Shown in pieces: positions 1 to 7,972 of a stretch of 64,000 nt of DNA (the stretch's first letter is position 1; every line of letters starts with the position of its first letter). The position numbers were made by a program, and so were the translations under genes. Source of the DNA: an uncultured Lachnospiraceae bacterium. GTDB taxonomy: Bacteria; Bacillota; Clostridia; Lachnospirales; Lachnospiraceae. The notes under the pieces are model-generated. The model worked only from the letters and a program-made list of their open reading frames with translations. It searched no databases and had not been told where the DNA came from. The DNA lies in NCBI GenBank assembly GCA_947630805.1, contig CANRIV010000003.1, forward strand, positions 124,001 to 188,000, in the 5' to 3' direction.

Positions 1-160
1 GGCGGTCGTCGGAGACACTGTAGGGGATCCGTTTAAAGATACATCAGGACCATCGATTAATATTTTAATTAAGTTGATGACAATCGTATCACTGGTATTT
101 GCGATGACATTTCCGGTGCAGGGATATCTGACAGTTTTGTATAATATGTTAATGAAATAA
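1..160 (+). CDS. hppA: Membrane-bound proton/sodium-pumping pyrophosphatase, C-terminal fragment
   Basis: The gene enters from outside the window; its reading frame starts at base 2 and stops at 158-160. The visible 52 residues contain the characteristic near-C-terminal stretch [18 protein letters not shown] followed by a hydrophobic helix, as in K+-dependent or -independent H+/Na+-translocating pyrophosphatases. The family hydrolyses PPi at the cytoplasmic face and pumps ions outward. [15 protein letters not shown] is part of the conserved C-terminal signature. Ion specificity cannot be judged from this fragment. A strong hairpin terminator follows 16 bases after the stop. Confidence 0.93.
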   Translation, partial: AVVGDTVGDPFKDTSGPSINILIKLMTIVSLVFAMTFPVQGYLTVLYNMLMK

Positions 161-176
161 ACAGTTAAGAAATACG

Positions 177-219
177 GAGCCTGTAAATTTGAGATAATTT
201 CAAATTTACAGGCTCTTGT
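177..219. terminator. Rho-independent terminator between hppA and LysM-GH18 gene
   Basis: A perfect 16-bp stem (177-192 with 200-215) with a 7-nt loop is followed by a T-rich run. It ends hppA on the plus strand. The convergent minus-strand gene ends at 279, so the hairpin could serve both directions. Confidence 0.88.
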
Positions 220-278
220 TTATTGGGCAGAAAATGCTATGCACGGATTGCAGAAATATGAATCTGTGGATTCGCATT

Positions 279-1418
279 TTAATTTTTAATGACTGTAAAG
301 TTATAATCAATCTGAAGCCAGTTGCTGCGGAATAACTGCATAATCTGCCAGTAAGAAATGCCTCTGAGATTATATTCGTAGACCAAATTGATTTTTGCCT
401 GAATACTTCTAGGATCCTCAAACCATACTTCATGCTCTATATTATTTTCCGTATAGTTAAAATGTGGTGACTGTGCTGTCTCATCATAATAAATTTGTGC
501 ATTTTTTGCGATTGCAAGTTGTACTGCTTCAATATTTCCAATTGTCTTGGCTCTGGTCACACCTCTCTCATAAGGGAGCGGCCAATCATATCCGTAATTT
601 GGAATTCCCATATTTATTTTGTCCGGTGAAATTTCTGTGACAGCATAATTTAACACTTCACGCACTTTGTTTAAAGGAGCGACAGCCATGGGTGGTCCAT
701 AAGTATATCCCCACTCATATGTCATGACCAAAACACTGTTTGCTGCGTTTCCCAAAGCGGGGTAATTTTTTCCTTCATACAAAAGTCCCTGCTGTTGTGC
801 GCTTGTTTTGGGCGCTAGGTCTACAGAAACAGAATATCCGAGAGCGTTCATTGTCTGAGTTACATTAGAGACAAAAGATACAAATGCTTCCCGGTCCTGC
901 GCTTTAATATATTCAAAATCAATATCAATCCCTAAAAATCCCTTTTCTTCCATAACAATGGTTAAATTATTAATTAAAGTCTGAACTGCTTCAGGATTAT
1001 TAATAACTGCTGAAATCAACTCGTTGCTGAACTGACCGGAAGCGTCAAGCGGCGTCAATGTCAAAATAGGAGCGGCATCAAACCGATACGCAGAAGAAAT
1101 CATAAAATTATCATCCAGAAAAGGATAAATCAATTCTCCTTCTCTGGTAAAACCATAAGAAAAGACTGCCAGCTCTGACATGGACGGCAGGCTTTGATCC
1201 AGGACATACTGACTGATAAAGGGATATGCGAACCCTCTTATCACAGCTTCCCGTTTGTCCGTTCTGGTACCACCTTCATCAATAAGCAATGCCTGACCAA
1301 TAGCCAGACGATATGGATAAACCAGCTGGTTATTATAAATAATAGAATTTGCACTAACGCCGTATCCGGCAGCAATGGCATCCACATTATCTCCGGGCTG
1401 AACTACATATATCTGCAT
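279..1418 (-). CDS. LysM domain plus glycoside hydrolase family 18 protein (spore peptidoglycan hydrolase type)
   Basis: The product is about 379 aa. One LysM peptidoglycan-binding domain sits at the extreme N-terminus (MQIYVVQPGDNVDAIAAGYG, residues 1-47), followed by a GH18 chitinase-like barrel. The GH18 catalytic motif is visible as FLGIDIDFEYIK (DxxDxD/E type, ending in the catalytic Glu). This architecture is that of SleL/YaaH/YdhD, N-acetylglucosaminidases of spore coat and germination that act on cortex muropeptides. A longer reading with a TTG start at 1454 exists, but it lacks a ribosome site; the ATG at 1418 begins directly at the LysM domain. There is no signal peptide, consistent with mother-cell synthesis. 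Sporulation function is inferred from family; regulation is not visible. Confidence 0.85.
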   Translation of the reverse strand: MQIYVVQPGDNVDAIAAGYGVSANSIIYNNQLVYPYRLAIGQALLIDEGGTRTDKREAVIRGFAYPFISQYVLDQSLPSMSELAVFSYGFTREGELIYPFLDDNFMISSAYRFDAAPILTLTPLDASGQFSNELISAVINNPEAVQTLINNLTIVMEEKGFLGIDIDFEYIKAQDREAFVSFVSNVTQTMNALGYSVSVDLAPKTSAQQQGLLYEGKNYPALGNAANSVLVMTYEWGYTYGPPMAVAPLNKVREVLNYAVTEISPDKINMGIPNYGYDWPLPYERGVTRAKTIGNIEAVQLAIAKNAQIYYDETAQSPHFNYTENNIEHEVWFEDPRSIQAKINLVYEYNLRGISYWQIMQLFRSNWLQIDYNFTVIKN

Positions 1419-1599
1419 AGAAATCCAATCAGTATTTTTTATTAATGTATGCAAAAAAATAAAAAATAAGAAGTATTCTTACAACCCGGGATGTTAAAGA
1501 GCGTTTTGTATTATTTTGATTTAACACTTTTTTGTTTCATAATGCTGAATTTTGAATACATATATAGTAAACACATGCAAATGAATTATGGAAAATCAT

Positions 1600-1821
1600 A
1601 TGAAAAAAGCAACAAAAAAGAAGATAAAAGCAATCGTGGTAAGAGCAATCAGAACAGTTGCCCAGACAGCTGTTGCCACGATAGGAACAGCAACGCTGAT
1701 GAGTGAAATTCAATGGAGTGTAGTTATATCAACTTCACTGGTAGCCGGGCTGCTGTCTATACTGATGTCTATTTCCGGGTTACCGGAATGTCAGGATGGC
1801 AACTGTAAGGGGGTAATGTAA
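1600..1821 (+). CDS. Phage r1t-type holin
   Basis: This small membrane protein of about 73 aa has a basic N-terminus (MKKATKKKIKAIVVRAIRTV), a first hydrophobic segment (AQTAVATIGTATL) and a second (WSVVISTSLVAGLLSILMSI). It ends in the LPECQD tail typical of r1t-family holins. Holins form inner-membrane lesions that release endolysin. The next gene, one base after the stop, is an amidase, giving a classical holin-endolysin pair. An alternative ATG lies 12 bases upstream at 1588, and neither start has a good Shine-Dalgarno sequence. No other phage gene is nearby, so this is a remnant or domesticated lysis cassette. Confidence 0.8.
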   Translation: MKKATKKKIKAIVVRAIRTVAQTAVATIGTATLMSEIQWSVVISTSLVAGLLSILMSISGLPECQDGNCKGVM

Positions 1822-1822
1822 A

Positions 1823-2566
1823 ATGCAGACAATTAATGTGCACGCAGGACATAATCCGGATGGAAAAACAGGAAGTGGTGCTGTTGGAATCATTAAGGAG
1901 TCCACACAGGCCCGTAAGGTAAAAAAACAGGTCATTAAATATTTAAGACGCATTGGATTCCGTGTGTATGACTGTACAGTAAATGATGGAAAAAACCAAA
2001 AAGATATTTTGGAAAAAATTGTTCGCAAGTGCAATATGCACAGAGCGGATTTGGATGTGTCCATACATTTTAATCTGGGAAGAAACGACAGCAAAGGAGA
2101 CGGGAAAACAGGTGGTGTGGAAGTGCTTGTTTATAGTGAAAAACTGGGGCCGATGTCATCAGCCCAAAAAGTATGCGCATCCGTTGCAGAATTGGGATTT
2201 AATAACAGAGGCGTAAAATACAGACCGGATTTGATGTTTTTAAATGCAACGATTGCTCCGGCGATGCTGATTGAGTGTTGTTTTGTAGATGATGCAGATG
2301 ATGTAAAAATATATCATTATAAAAAAATGGGGCAGGCCATTGCAGAGGGAATTACCAACAGCTTTTGCCCATATCAGGTCAGAACAACAAAAAAAGGTGT
2401 GATACAAAGAAATAAACCTTCAAAAAAATATAAAAATATGGGAAGATTAAAGAAAAATGCCAAATGTATTTTTGACCGGGTTAAAATTGTGGATGGAACA
2501 GTGTATGGTCATAGAAAAAAAAGAAAAACATGGGTAAAACTGAAATATACCAAACCCGTCAGCTGA
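1823..2566 (+). CDS. N-acetylmuramoyl-L-alanine amidase (endolysin-like, Amidase_3)
   Basis: A 247-aa zinc amidase that cleaves the MurNAc-L-Ala bond. Motifs fit Amidase_3: an early metal His in NVHAGHNPDG (residues 4-13), a second His in DVSIHFN (about residue 80) and the catalytic Glu in MLIECCFVDD (about residue 150). The last ~60 residues are Lys-rich and may form a small SH3-like wall-binding tail (KRKTWVKLKY at the end). There is no signal peptide, so export would need the holin encoded directly upstream; the start follows the holin stop by one base after a GGGGG-containing ribosome site. A hairpin terminator follows. Phage origin is inferred from the pairing. Confidence 0.88.
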   Translation: MQTINVHAGHNPDGKTGSGAVGIIKESTQARKVKKQVIKYLRRIGFRVYDCTVNDGKNQKDILEKIVRKCNMHRADLDVSIHFNLGRNDSKGDGKTGGVEVLVYSEKLGPMSSAQKVCASVAELGFNNRGVKYRPDLMFLNATIAPAMLIECCFVDDADDVKIYHYKKMGQAIAEGITNSFCPYQVRTTKKGVIQRNKPSKKYKNMGRLKKNAKCIFDRVKIVDGTVYGHRKKRKTWVKLKYTKPVS

Positions 2567-2588
2567 CATATAAGATATTTATCATAAT

Positions 2589-2619
2589 GAAGCCTCTTGT
2601 TATGGGGGCTTCTTTTTGT
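2589..2619 (+). terminator. Terminator after the holin/amidase pair
   Basis: The stem GAAGCCTC (2589-2596) pairs with GGGGCTTC (2605-2612) and is followed by TTTTTG. Confidence 0.8.
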
Positions 2620-2681
2620 TAAAATAAAGTTTGTGATAAAAATGACAGATATTTTGTTACAGTGAAGTGAGGAGGTACTGT

Positions 2682-4499
2682 GTGCTTTTTTCATTAGAAG
2701 AAATAATTTTATTGTTTTTTATTTATAGTTTTCTCGGCTGGTGTGTTGAAGTGGCATTTGTGGCAATCACACTGAAAGAGGTTTCCAACAGGGGATTTTT
2801 GAATGGTCCGGTCTGCCCGATTTATGGAGTGGGTATGTTGGGCGTATTGTTTGCGCTTACTCCGCTAAAAAACAACCTGATTCTTTTGTTTTTGGGAGGA
2901 ATCATTATCTGTTCTGCAGTGGAATTATGCGGCGGATGGATTTTGGATAAAATATTTCACATGAGATGGTGGGATTATTCCGACAAACCTTTTAATATTG
3001 GAGGATATGTCTGCCTGGAGTTTAGCCTGATGTGGGGTGTGGCTGTAGTTTTTGCAGTGAAGATTGTACATACGCCGATTATAGCAGCTATTCACAGAAT
3101 ACCGCTTGTACTGGAAAGAATCTGGATTGTTGTATTTATAATTATCTTTGCTACAGATATGATTGTCACAATCAAAAACCTTGCCGGAATCAGAAAAAAT
3201 CTGGGACAGTTGGATAAATTGGCGGAAGAACTACAGAATATTGGCAATCAGTTAAAGGATGTAGTAGGAAATTCAGCTCTGACGGTAGCGGAAAAGGCAG
3301 GAGAACAGAAAGAAATTTTTGATGAAAAAGCGGCTCCCGGAATAGAAGAACTGGAGCGCAGAAGAGAAATTCTGATAGAAAACATTCAGGCGGCCAGCCA
3401 TCGGATATGGACTTCTCTTCCTACTTTAAACCGGCATGGAAAAAGTATTAAGATTAAAGAATATATTGAGTTATTAAGAGATAAACAGAAAGCAGGTGTT
3501 CAAATGAATTTCAAGGGAAAAAATTTTTTAAAACTGTTAGATTTCACACCGGAAGAAATCAATACGCTGTTGGATTTCTCAGCAGAACTGAAAGCGAAGA
3601 AAAAGGCAGAAAAAATGGTAGATGTACTGCGGGGAAAGAATATTGCAGTTATTTTTGAAAAGACAAGTACACGGACACGGTGTTCGTTTGAAGTGGCTGC
3701 CCACGATTTGGGAATGGGCGTTACCTATTTAGATCCGTCCGGCTCACAGATTGGAAAAAAAGAGAGTATTGCGGATACTGCCAGAGTGCTTGGACGGATG
3801 TTTGACGGAATTGAATATAGAGGATTTGAGCAGAATATTGTGGAACAACTCGCGAAATATGCGGGAGTGCCTGTGTGGAATGGATTGACCAATGAGTCGC
3901 ATCCGACACAAATTCTTGCGGATTTTCTGACATTGCGGGAAAAATTTGGGACTCTGAAAGGACTGAAATTTGTATATATGGGAGATGCCCGTTATAATAT
4001 GGGAAATTCATTGATGGTAGGATGTGCAAAAATGGGAATCAATTTTGTTGCATGTGCTCCAAAGAAGTATTTTCCGGACCCGAAACTGATAGAAATCTGC
4101 AAAGAAATCGGACAAAAAACAGGCGCTGCAATTACATTTGAGGAAGATCCGATGGTGGCAACCAAAGGAGCCAATGTTATTTATACGGATGTGTGGGTAT
4201 CTATGGGAGAGCCTGATGAAGTTTGGGAAGAACGTATCAGAGATTTGCTCCCATATCGTGTTACGATGGAAATGATACATAACGGAGCGGATAATATAGT
4301 GTTTATGCACTGTCTTCCAGCCTTTCATGATTTGAATACAAAGATAGGAAAGGAAATTTATCAGAAGTTTGGACTGACAGAAATGGAAGTGACAGATGAA
4401 GTATTTGAATCGGAATATTCCGTAGTGTTTGATGAAGCAGAAAATCGGATGCACACAATTAAGGCTGTTATGGCGGCTACACTCGGTGCAAAGTTGTAA
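2682..4499 (+). CDS. Fusion: putative ABC-transporter-type membrane protein (CmpB family) + ornithine carbamoyltransferase
   Basis: A single 605-codon frame. Residues 1-165 hold about five membrane helices of the PF06541 family ([29 protein letters not shown]). Residues ~170-270 are a charged coiled-coil-like tail usual for that family. Residues 275-605 are a full-length, 331-aa ornithine carbamoyltransferase: STRTR carbamoyl-phosphate motif, [13 protein letters not shown] and HCLPAFHD ornithine-binding motif are all intact. OTC makes citrulline from ornithine and carbamoyl phosphate (arginine synthesis, or the reverse in arginine deiminase catabolism). The start is GTG at 2682, six bases after GGAGG (2671-2675), rather than the upstream GTG at 2667. 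An internal ATG at 3504 with AGGTG at 3493-3497 is exactly where a free OTC would start, so OTC alone may also be made. No other arginine gene is adjacent. Confidence 0.85.
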   Translation: MLFSLEEIILLFFIYSFLGWCVEVAFVAITLKEVSNRGFLNGPVCPIYGVGMLGVLFALTPLKNNLILLFLGGIIICSAVELCGGWILDKIFHMRWWDYSDKPFNIGGYVCLEFSLMWGVAVVFAVKIVHTPIIAAIHRIPLVLERIWIVVFIIIFATDMIVTIKNLAGIRKNLGQLDKLAEELQNIGNQLKDVVGNSALTVAEKAGEQKEIFDEKAAPGIEELERRREILIENIQAASHRIWTSLPTLNRHGKSIKIKEYIELLRDKQKAGVQMNFKGKNFLKLLDFTPEEINTLLDFSAELKAKKKAEKMVDVLRGKNIAVIFEKTSTRTRCSFEVAAHDLGMGVTYLDPSGSQIGKKESIADTARVLGRMFDGIEYRGFEQNIVEQLAKYAGVPVWNGLTNESHPTQILADFLTLREKFGTLKGLKFVYMGDARYNMGNSLMVGCAKMGINFVACAPKKYFPDPKLIEICKEIGQKTGAAITFEEDPMVATKGANVIYTDVWVSMGEPDEVWEERIRDLLPYRVTMEMIHNGADNIVFMHCLPAFHDLNTKIGKEIYQKFGLTEMEVTDEVFESEYSVVFDEAENRMHTIKAVMAATLGAKL

Positions 4500-4667
4500 A
4501 TGACAAAGGGCGAAAAAAGATGCTTTCACATTACCGTCGATTCAGCATTGTTTGGAATGGTAATGGATATATTCCTACAAAACAGGATGAAAAAAATAGA
4601 AGTTAATATGCAAATAAAATAAAAAATGTTAAAATAAATAGAAAGAAATTACGAAAGAGGTAAGATT

Positions 4668-5117
4668 ATGTTAAAAGAGTTTAAGGAGTTTGCCCTAAAA
4701 GGCAATATGATTGATCTGGCAGTAGGTGTGATTGTCGGTGGAGCGTTTAATGCACTGGTAACTTCACTGGTAGACAATGTGATTATGCCGCTTATCAGTG
4801 TAATTGTTGGCAGAATTGATTTTAACAACTGGTTTTTGGCGCTGGATGGAAAGCATTATGCCACCCTCGCAGAGGCGCAGAAAGCCGGAGCGGCGACATT
4901 GAATTATGGAACATTTATTTCCGGACTGATTAATTTTATTATCATGGCATTTGTTGTTTTTCTGTTTGTAAAAGCGATAAATACCTTGAGAAAGAAAAAT
5001 GAAGTGGTTGTGGAGGAAGCACCAACGACAAAAATCTGCCCATACTGCAAATCTGAGATTTCGGTAGATGCAAAGAGATGTCCGCATTGTACAAGTCAGC
5101 TTGACGAAGTAGTTTAA
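4668..5117 (+). CDS. mscL: Large-conductance mechanosensitive channel with C-terminal zinc ribbon
   Basis: The product is 149 aa. The N-terminal MscL signature [23 protein letters not shown] is followed by the first membrane helix, an extracellular loop (about residues 45-80) and a second helix ([18 protein letters not shown]). It forms a pentameric pore that opens under hypo-osmotic stress. In place of the usual cytoplasmic helical bundle, the C-terminus carries a [18 protein letters not shown] zinc ribbon (two CPxC knuckles), so the protein is slightly longer than the ~130-140 aa norm. The ribosome site is AGAGGT. The gene is monocistronic, with a terminator following. Confidence 0.93.
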   Translation: MLKEFKEFALKGNMIDLAVGVIVGGAFNALVTSLVDNVIMPLISVIVGRIDFNNWFLALDGKHYATLAEAQKAGAATLNYGTFISGLINFIIMAFVVFLFVKAINTLRKKNEVVVEEAPTTKICPYCKSEISVDAKRCPHCTSQLDEVV

Positions 5118-5135
5118 TCTGAAAATAAGGACGAT

Positions 5136-5183
5136 AAAAACAGGATTGTGAGGACTTCATAATCCTGTTTTTAAATTTTTTTC
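5136..5183 (+). terminator. Terminator after mscL
   Basis: The stem AAAAACAGGATT (5136-5147) pairs perfectly with AATCCTGTTTTT (5161-5172), with a 13-nt loop followed by a T-rich tract. Confidence 0.88.
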
Positions 5184-5211
5184 TTTTTCATTATTTCGAA
5201 AAAGTCTATGT

Positions 5212-5241
5212 GCATAAAAATTCTTTATTTTCCACATAATA
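5212..5241 (+). promoter_or_regulatory. Sigma-G-type promoter of spoVT
   Basis: GCATA (5212-5216), an 18-base spacer and CATAATA (5235-5241) fit the published Bacillus sigma-G consensus (GMATR-N18-CATXMTA) at every position. It lies 86 bases before the spoVT start. spoVT is forespore-expressed under sigma-G in B. subtilis, which agrees. Confidence 0.75.
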
Positions 5242-5326
5242 ACTTCATGTCCAATTACAAAATCATGTGAAGAAGAAGGACAAAGGAATAAAATATAAAA
5301 ATTAGAAATGGAGGAAATAAAGGGAA

Positions 5327-5875
5327 ATGAAAGCAACAGGGATAGTGCGGCGCATAGATGATCTGGGACGCGTTGTTGTACCCAAGGAAATAAGACGGAC
5401 GCTTAGAATCAGAGAAGGTGACCCAATGGAAATTTTTACAAATCATGACGGGGAAATCATTCTGAAAAAATATTCGCCAATCGGTGAAATGGATGGATTT
5501 GCAAAACAGTATGCGGAGGCGCTGGCTCAGATATCAGGATATAAAGTATTAATTAGTGACAGAGACCAGATTATAGCTGTGGCAGGCGGCGCCAAAAAAG
5601 AAATGATTGGAAAAAATATCAGCACGGATATGGAGTCCCTGCTGTCAGAAAGAGATACGCTTACCACGGCAGGAGGATTATCAAAAAGTATCCCGGTTAT
5701 TGAAGGGGAGGAAGCGCCAAATGTAGGTCAGGTCATTTATCCGATTATATGCGAGGGAGATATTATTGGAAGCGTAATTATACTGGCAAAGGATGAAAAT
5801 CAGGAAATCAGTATAACAGAACAAAAACTGGCCGGAGTAGCAGCAATTTTTCTGGGAAGTCAGATGGAGGCTTAA
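5327..5875 (+). CDS. spoVT: Stage V sporulation transcription regulator SpoVT
   Basis: A 182-aa protein with an AbrB-type swapped-hairpin DNA-binding domain at residues 1-50 (MKATGIVRRIDDLGRVVVPK, then RRTLRIREGDPMEIF) and a GAF-like C-terminal domain to residue 180. The length matches SpoVT (about 178 aa) and is well above the ~95 aa of AbrB. It adjusts sigma-G regulon expression in the forespore. The start follows GGAGG with good spacing. It sits just upstream of hup, as in many clostridia, and a sigma-G-like promoter lies upstream. Confidence 0.95.
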   Translation: MKATGIVRRIDDLGRVVVPKEIRRTLRIREGDPMEIFTNHDGEIILKKYSPIGEMDGFAKQYAEALAQISGYKVLISDRDQIIAVAGGAKKEMIGKNISTDMESLLSERDTLTTAGGLSKSIPVIEGEEAPNVGQVIYPIICEGDIIGSVIILAKDENQEISITEQKLAGVAAIFLGSQMEA

Positions 5876-5972
5876 TATATTTTCAAAAAATCAGAAAAAT
5901 ACATGGAAAATATAGTGGTATCCTCAATAGTGCTAAAGGCCCTGAAAAATGCCTTGAAAAAACGGTTTTACC

Positions 5973-6001
5973 TTGACAAAATGTCCCAAAAGGAGTATAA
6001 A
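5973..6001 (+). promoter_or_regulatory. Housekeeping promoter of hup
   Basis: TTGACA (5973-5978), a 17-base spacer and TATAAA (5996-6001). The strong match suits a highly expressed nucleoid protein. Confidence 0.85.
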
Positions 6002-6055
6002 CGTAGGTAGATACGTGAGGAAAAGTATCGGATTAAAAATCAAGGAGGAAGTACA

Positions 6056-6328
6056 ATGAATAAGACAGAGTTTGTAGCAGCTATTGCTGAAGAAGCTGGA
6101 ATTTCAAAAACTGATGCAGCGAAAGCTGTTAAGGCCTTTACTGACGTCGTTGTAGCAGAGATGAAAAAAGGTGAAAAAATCCAGTTGGTAGGATTTGGTA
6201 CATTTGAAGCAACAAAGAGGCCTGCTCGTCAGGGAATTAATCCAGCAACAAAGGAAAAGATTACAATCGCAGCAGCAAATGTTCCTAAGTTTAAGGCTGG
6301 GGCAGCATTAAAGAATGCTCTTAACTAA
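6056..6328 (+). CDS. hup: DNA-binding protein HU
   Basis: A 90-aa histone-like protein of canonical length. MNKTEFVAAIAEEAGISKTD, the helix-forming N-terminus, and the beta-arm region GFGTFEATKRPARQGINPAT are clear HU features, including the proline at the arm tip that intercalates into DNA. It dimerises and bends and compacts DNA. It has a strong AAGGAGG ribosome site and its own promoter and terminator, so it is probably a single-gene transcript upstream of the rqcP-yabPQ-divIC operon. Confidence 0.97.
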   Translation: MNKTEFVAAIAEEAGISKTDAAKAVKAFTDVVVAEMKKGEKIQLVGFGTFEATKRPARQGINPATKEKITIAAANVPKFKAGAALKNALN

Positions 6329-6343
6329 TCCATAGTTAAATAT

Positions 6344-6376
6344 AAAAGGACTGTTACAGAGGTAACGGTCCTTTTT
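6344..6376 (+). terminator. Terminator after hup
   Basis: The stem AAAAGGACTGTTAC (6344-6357) pairs with GTAACGGTCCTTTT (6362-6375) with one G-T wobble and a short loop, and runs on into T. Confidence 0.85.
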
Positions 6377-6398
6377 CAGTTGAAAGGTTTGACGTAAA

Positions 6399-6638
6399 AT
6401 GAGAATTGATAAGTTTTTAAAAGTTTCCAGAATTATTAAAAGAAGAACAGTGGCGAATGAAGCATGTAATGCGGGCAGAGTTTTGGTCAATGGAAAAACG
6501 GTAAAGGCATCTTATGACGTTAAAGTAGATGATATTGTAGAAATTCAGTTTGGGCAGAGAACAGTAAAGGTGCAGGTTACCAATCTGAACGAGACTGTAA
6601 AAAAAGAAGAGGCTTCCGGCATGTACCGTGATATTTAA
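6399..6638 (+). CDS. rqcP: RqcP-like S4-domain RNA-binding protein (YabO/Hsp15 family)
   Basis: A 79-aa protein consisting almost wholly of one S4 fold: MRIDKFLKVSRIIKRRTVAN, then GRVLVNGKTVKASYDVKVDD. In B. subtilis the orthologue acts with RqcH on stalled 50S subunits to add alanine tails. Position between hup and yabP is the conserved Firmicutes order, which supports orthology. The next gene follows after 65 bases that include a 15-base palindrome (6649-6663). Confidence 0.9.
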   Translation: MRIDKFLKVSRIIKRRTVANEACNAGRVLVNGKTVKASYDVKVDDIVEIQFGQRTVKVQVTNLNETVKKEEASGMYRDI

Positions 6639-6648
6639 AATCCTTGTA

Positions 6649-6663
6649 ATACCTTAAAGGTAT
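6649..6663. repeat. 15-base perfect palindrome upstream of yabP
   Basis: ATACCTT-A-AAGGTAT lies in the 65-base gap between rqcP and yabP. It could be an operator or a weak attenuating hairpin; no T-run follows, so it is not a standard terminator. Confidence 0.4.
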
Positions 6664-6703
6664 CAGCATATATTATTTATATAATGTATTATCCGGTGTA
6701 GAA

Positions 6704-6988
6704 ATGGAACAAAATAATATTTCAAAATCACAAAAACTGACGCTTGATAATAGAAAAAAAATGGCGCTTACGGGAATTAAAGATGTGGTGGCATTTGATG
6801 TAAATCAGGTGCTGTTAGAGTCCGTTATGGGAATGATATTAATTAAGGGAGAAGATTTAAAAGTTACCAGACTCAGCATTGAGAAGGGCGAGGTTGATAT
6901 TGACGGTAAGATAGACGGTATTACATATTCAGAAGTTAAATCATATCATGAAAAAGGAAAATCATTTCTTAAAAGGATGTTTCGATAA
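6704..6988 (+). CDS. yabP: Sporulation protein YabP
   Basis: A 94-aa member of the YabP/YqfC family, recognised by KLTLDNRKKMALTGIKDVVAFD and ILIKGEDLKVTRLSIEKGEV. The family is sporulation-specific and made in the mother cell; its molecular role is unknown. The stop TAA shares its last base with the yabQ ATG, so the two are translationally coupled. A matching sigma-E promoter could not be identified with confidence. Confidence 0.92.
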   Translation: MEQNNISKSQKLTLDNRKKMALTGIKDVVAFDVNQVLLESVMGMILIKGEDLKVTRLSIEKGEVDIDGKIDGITYSEVKSYHEKGKSFLKRMFR

Positions 6989-7512
6989 TGAGTCCACAGA
7001 TATCGGAGGAAACATTACTTTTATTAATGAGTATTTACAGTGGATTAATTCTCGTGTTGTGTTATGATGTGATTCGCATTTTTCGGAGAATTTTTTATGC
7101 AGGACTGCTTCGGGTCATTGTGGAGGATGTAATATACTGGACTGTAGCAGCTATTTTTATGTTTAATATATTTTTAAAGTATAATTATGGAAGACCTCGA
7201 TTTTTTGTTGTGGGGGTTACGCTGGTCACAATGATATTATTCGAGCTGCTTCTCGGAAAAAGGATTATAGATCCTCTGGCGGTATTTTTGAGGAAACTAA
7301 TTATATTTTTGTTAAAACCGTTGAAAAAGGAAGAAGAATTTATTAAACTGAAATTAAAGAAATTATCAGGTAAAATAAATCACTTAAAAAAGAAGGAAAG
7401 AAAAAATGACAGGTCAGAGAAGAAACGCATCTCCACAAAGAAGCAGGAGAACGCGAACAGGCACAGCGACAAGGCGTTTAAGCGCCGCAAGAAAAAGGCG
7501 CATACAGAATAA
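6988..7512 (+). CDS. yabQ: Spore cortex biosynthesis protein YabQ
   Basis: A 174-aa membrane protein with about four hydrophobic segments in residues 8-115 (LLLLMSIYSGLILVLCYDVI, YWTVAAIFMFNIFL, VVGVTLVTMILFELLL, VFLRKLIIFLL), then a very basic tail of about 55 residues rich in Lys and Arg. YabQ is required for spore cortex formation in B. subtilis. The last 107 bases overlap, in another frame, the start of the divIC-like gene, so the tail is dual-coding. Confidence 0.9.
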   Translation: MSPQISEETLLLLMSIYSGLILVLCYDVIRIFRRIFYAGLLRVIVEDVIYWTVAAIFMFNIFLKYNYGRPRFFVVGVTLVTMILFELLLGKRIIDPLAVFLRKLIIFLLKPLKKEEEFIKLKLKKLSGKINHLKKKERKNDRSEKKRISTKKQENANRHSDKAFKRRKKKAHTE

Positions 7513-7774
7513 AAGAATGATTCTCGCAATTTCTTTTGTCGTAATTCTGTTTTGTATTGTAATGGGTGCGCAGATGATAAAAAAATACAGTACGCTGAGA
7601 GACCTTCAGGAACAGGAGAGCAAGCTGGCAAAACAATATCAAAGCGAACTTGAACTTTCCAAAGAACTCAAAGATCAGGAGGCATATATCAAAACGGATG
7701 ATTACATAGAAGAGATGGCACGAAAACTGGGCTTGCTTTATCCGGATGAAGTGATTTTTAAACCAGAAAATTAA
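7406..7774 (+). CDS. DivIC/FtsL-type septum formation initiator
   Basis: A 122-aa bitopic protein. A very basic cytoplasmic N-terminus (residues 1-37, mostly Arg, Ser and Thr) is followed by one membrane helix (MILAISFVVILFCIVMGAQM) and an extracellular coiled coil (LRDLQEQESKLAKQYQSELE), and it ends in the GLLYPDEVIF motif of DivIC proteins. It would bridge FtsB/FtsL-like partners at the division site. The ATG at 7406 has a GAAGGAAAG ribosome site and overlaps yabQ by 107 bases; an alternative ATG at 7517 would remove the basic tail and the overlap but has no ribosome site. Position after yabQ matches divIC in other Firmicutes. Confidence 0.85.
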   Translation: MTGQRRNASPQRSRRTRTGTATRRLSAARKRRIQNKRMILAISFVVILFCIVMGAQMIKKYSTLRDLQEQESKLAKQYQSELELSKELKDQEAYIKTDDYIEEMARKLGLLYPDEVIFKPEN

Positions 7775-7802
7775 AACAAAACAAAATTCATAGGAAAGAC
7801 GG

Positions 7803-7845
7803 AAAACCTTTGAGATAAATTTATTTTCAAAGGTTTTTTATTTTT
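7803..7845 (+). terminator. Terminator after the divIC-like gene
   Basis: AAAACCTTTGA (7803-7813) pairs with TCAAAGGTTTT (7827-7837), followed by TTATTTTT. Confidence 0.85.
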
Positions 7846-7972
7846 GCAGAAAATTGCATCGTAATTCTTAAAAATAAAAAATTTTTTGAAAAGATTGCAG
7901 TTAAAATAAAAATGTACTGGAATCATTTTTTCTATATCATAAATATCTTTTATCAGCTTCGTACAGTGTTCA

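Noticed and set aside
1491-1706. Overlapping 71-codon frame at the holin gene
   Set aside because: Wrong frame relative to the recognisable r1t holin; low-complexity, hydrophilic product.
1600-2566. Intact prophage
   Set aside because: Only holin and amidase are present; no integrase, structural or packaging genes within the window.
6664-6692. Sigma-E promoter for yabP
   Set aside because: GCATATA resembles a -35, but no acceptable CATACAHT-like -10 lies 13-14 bases downstream.
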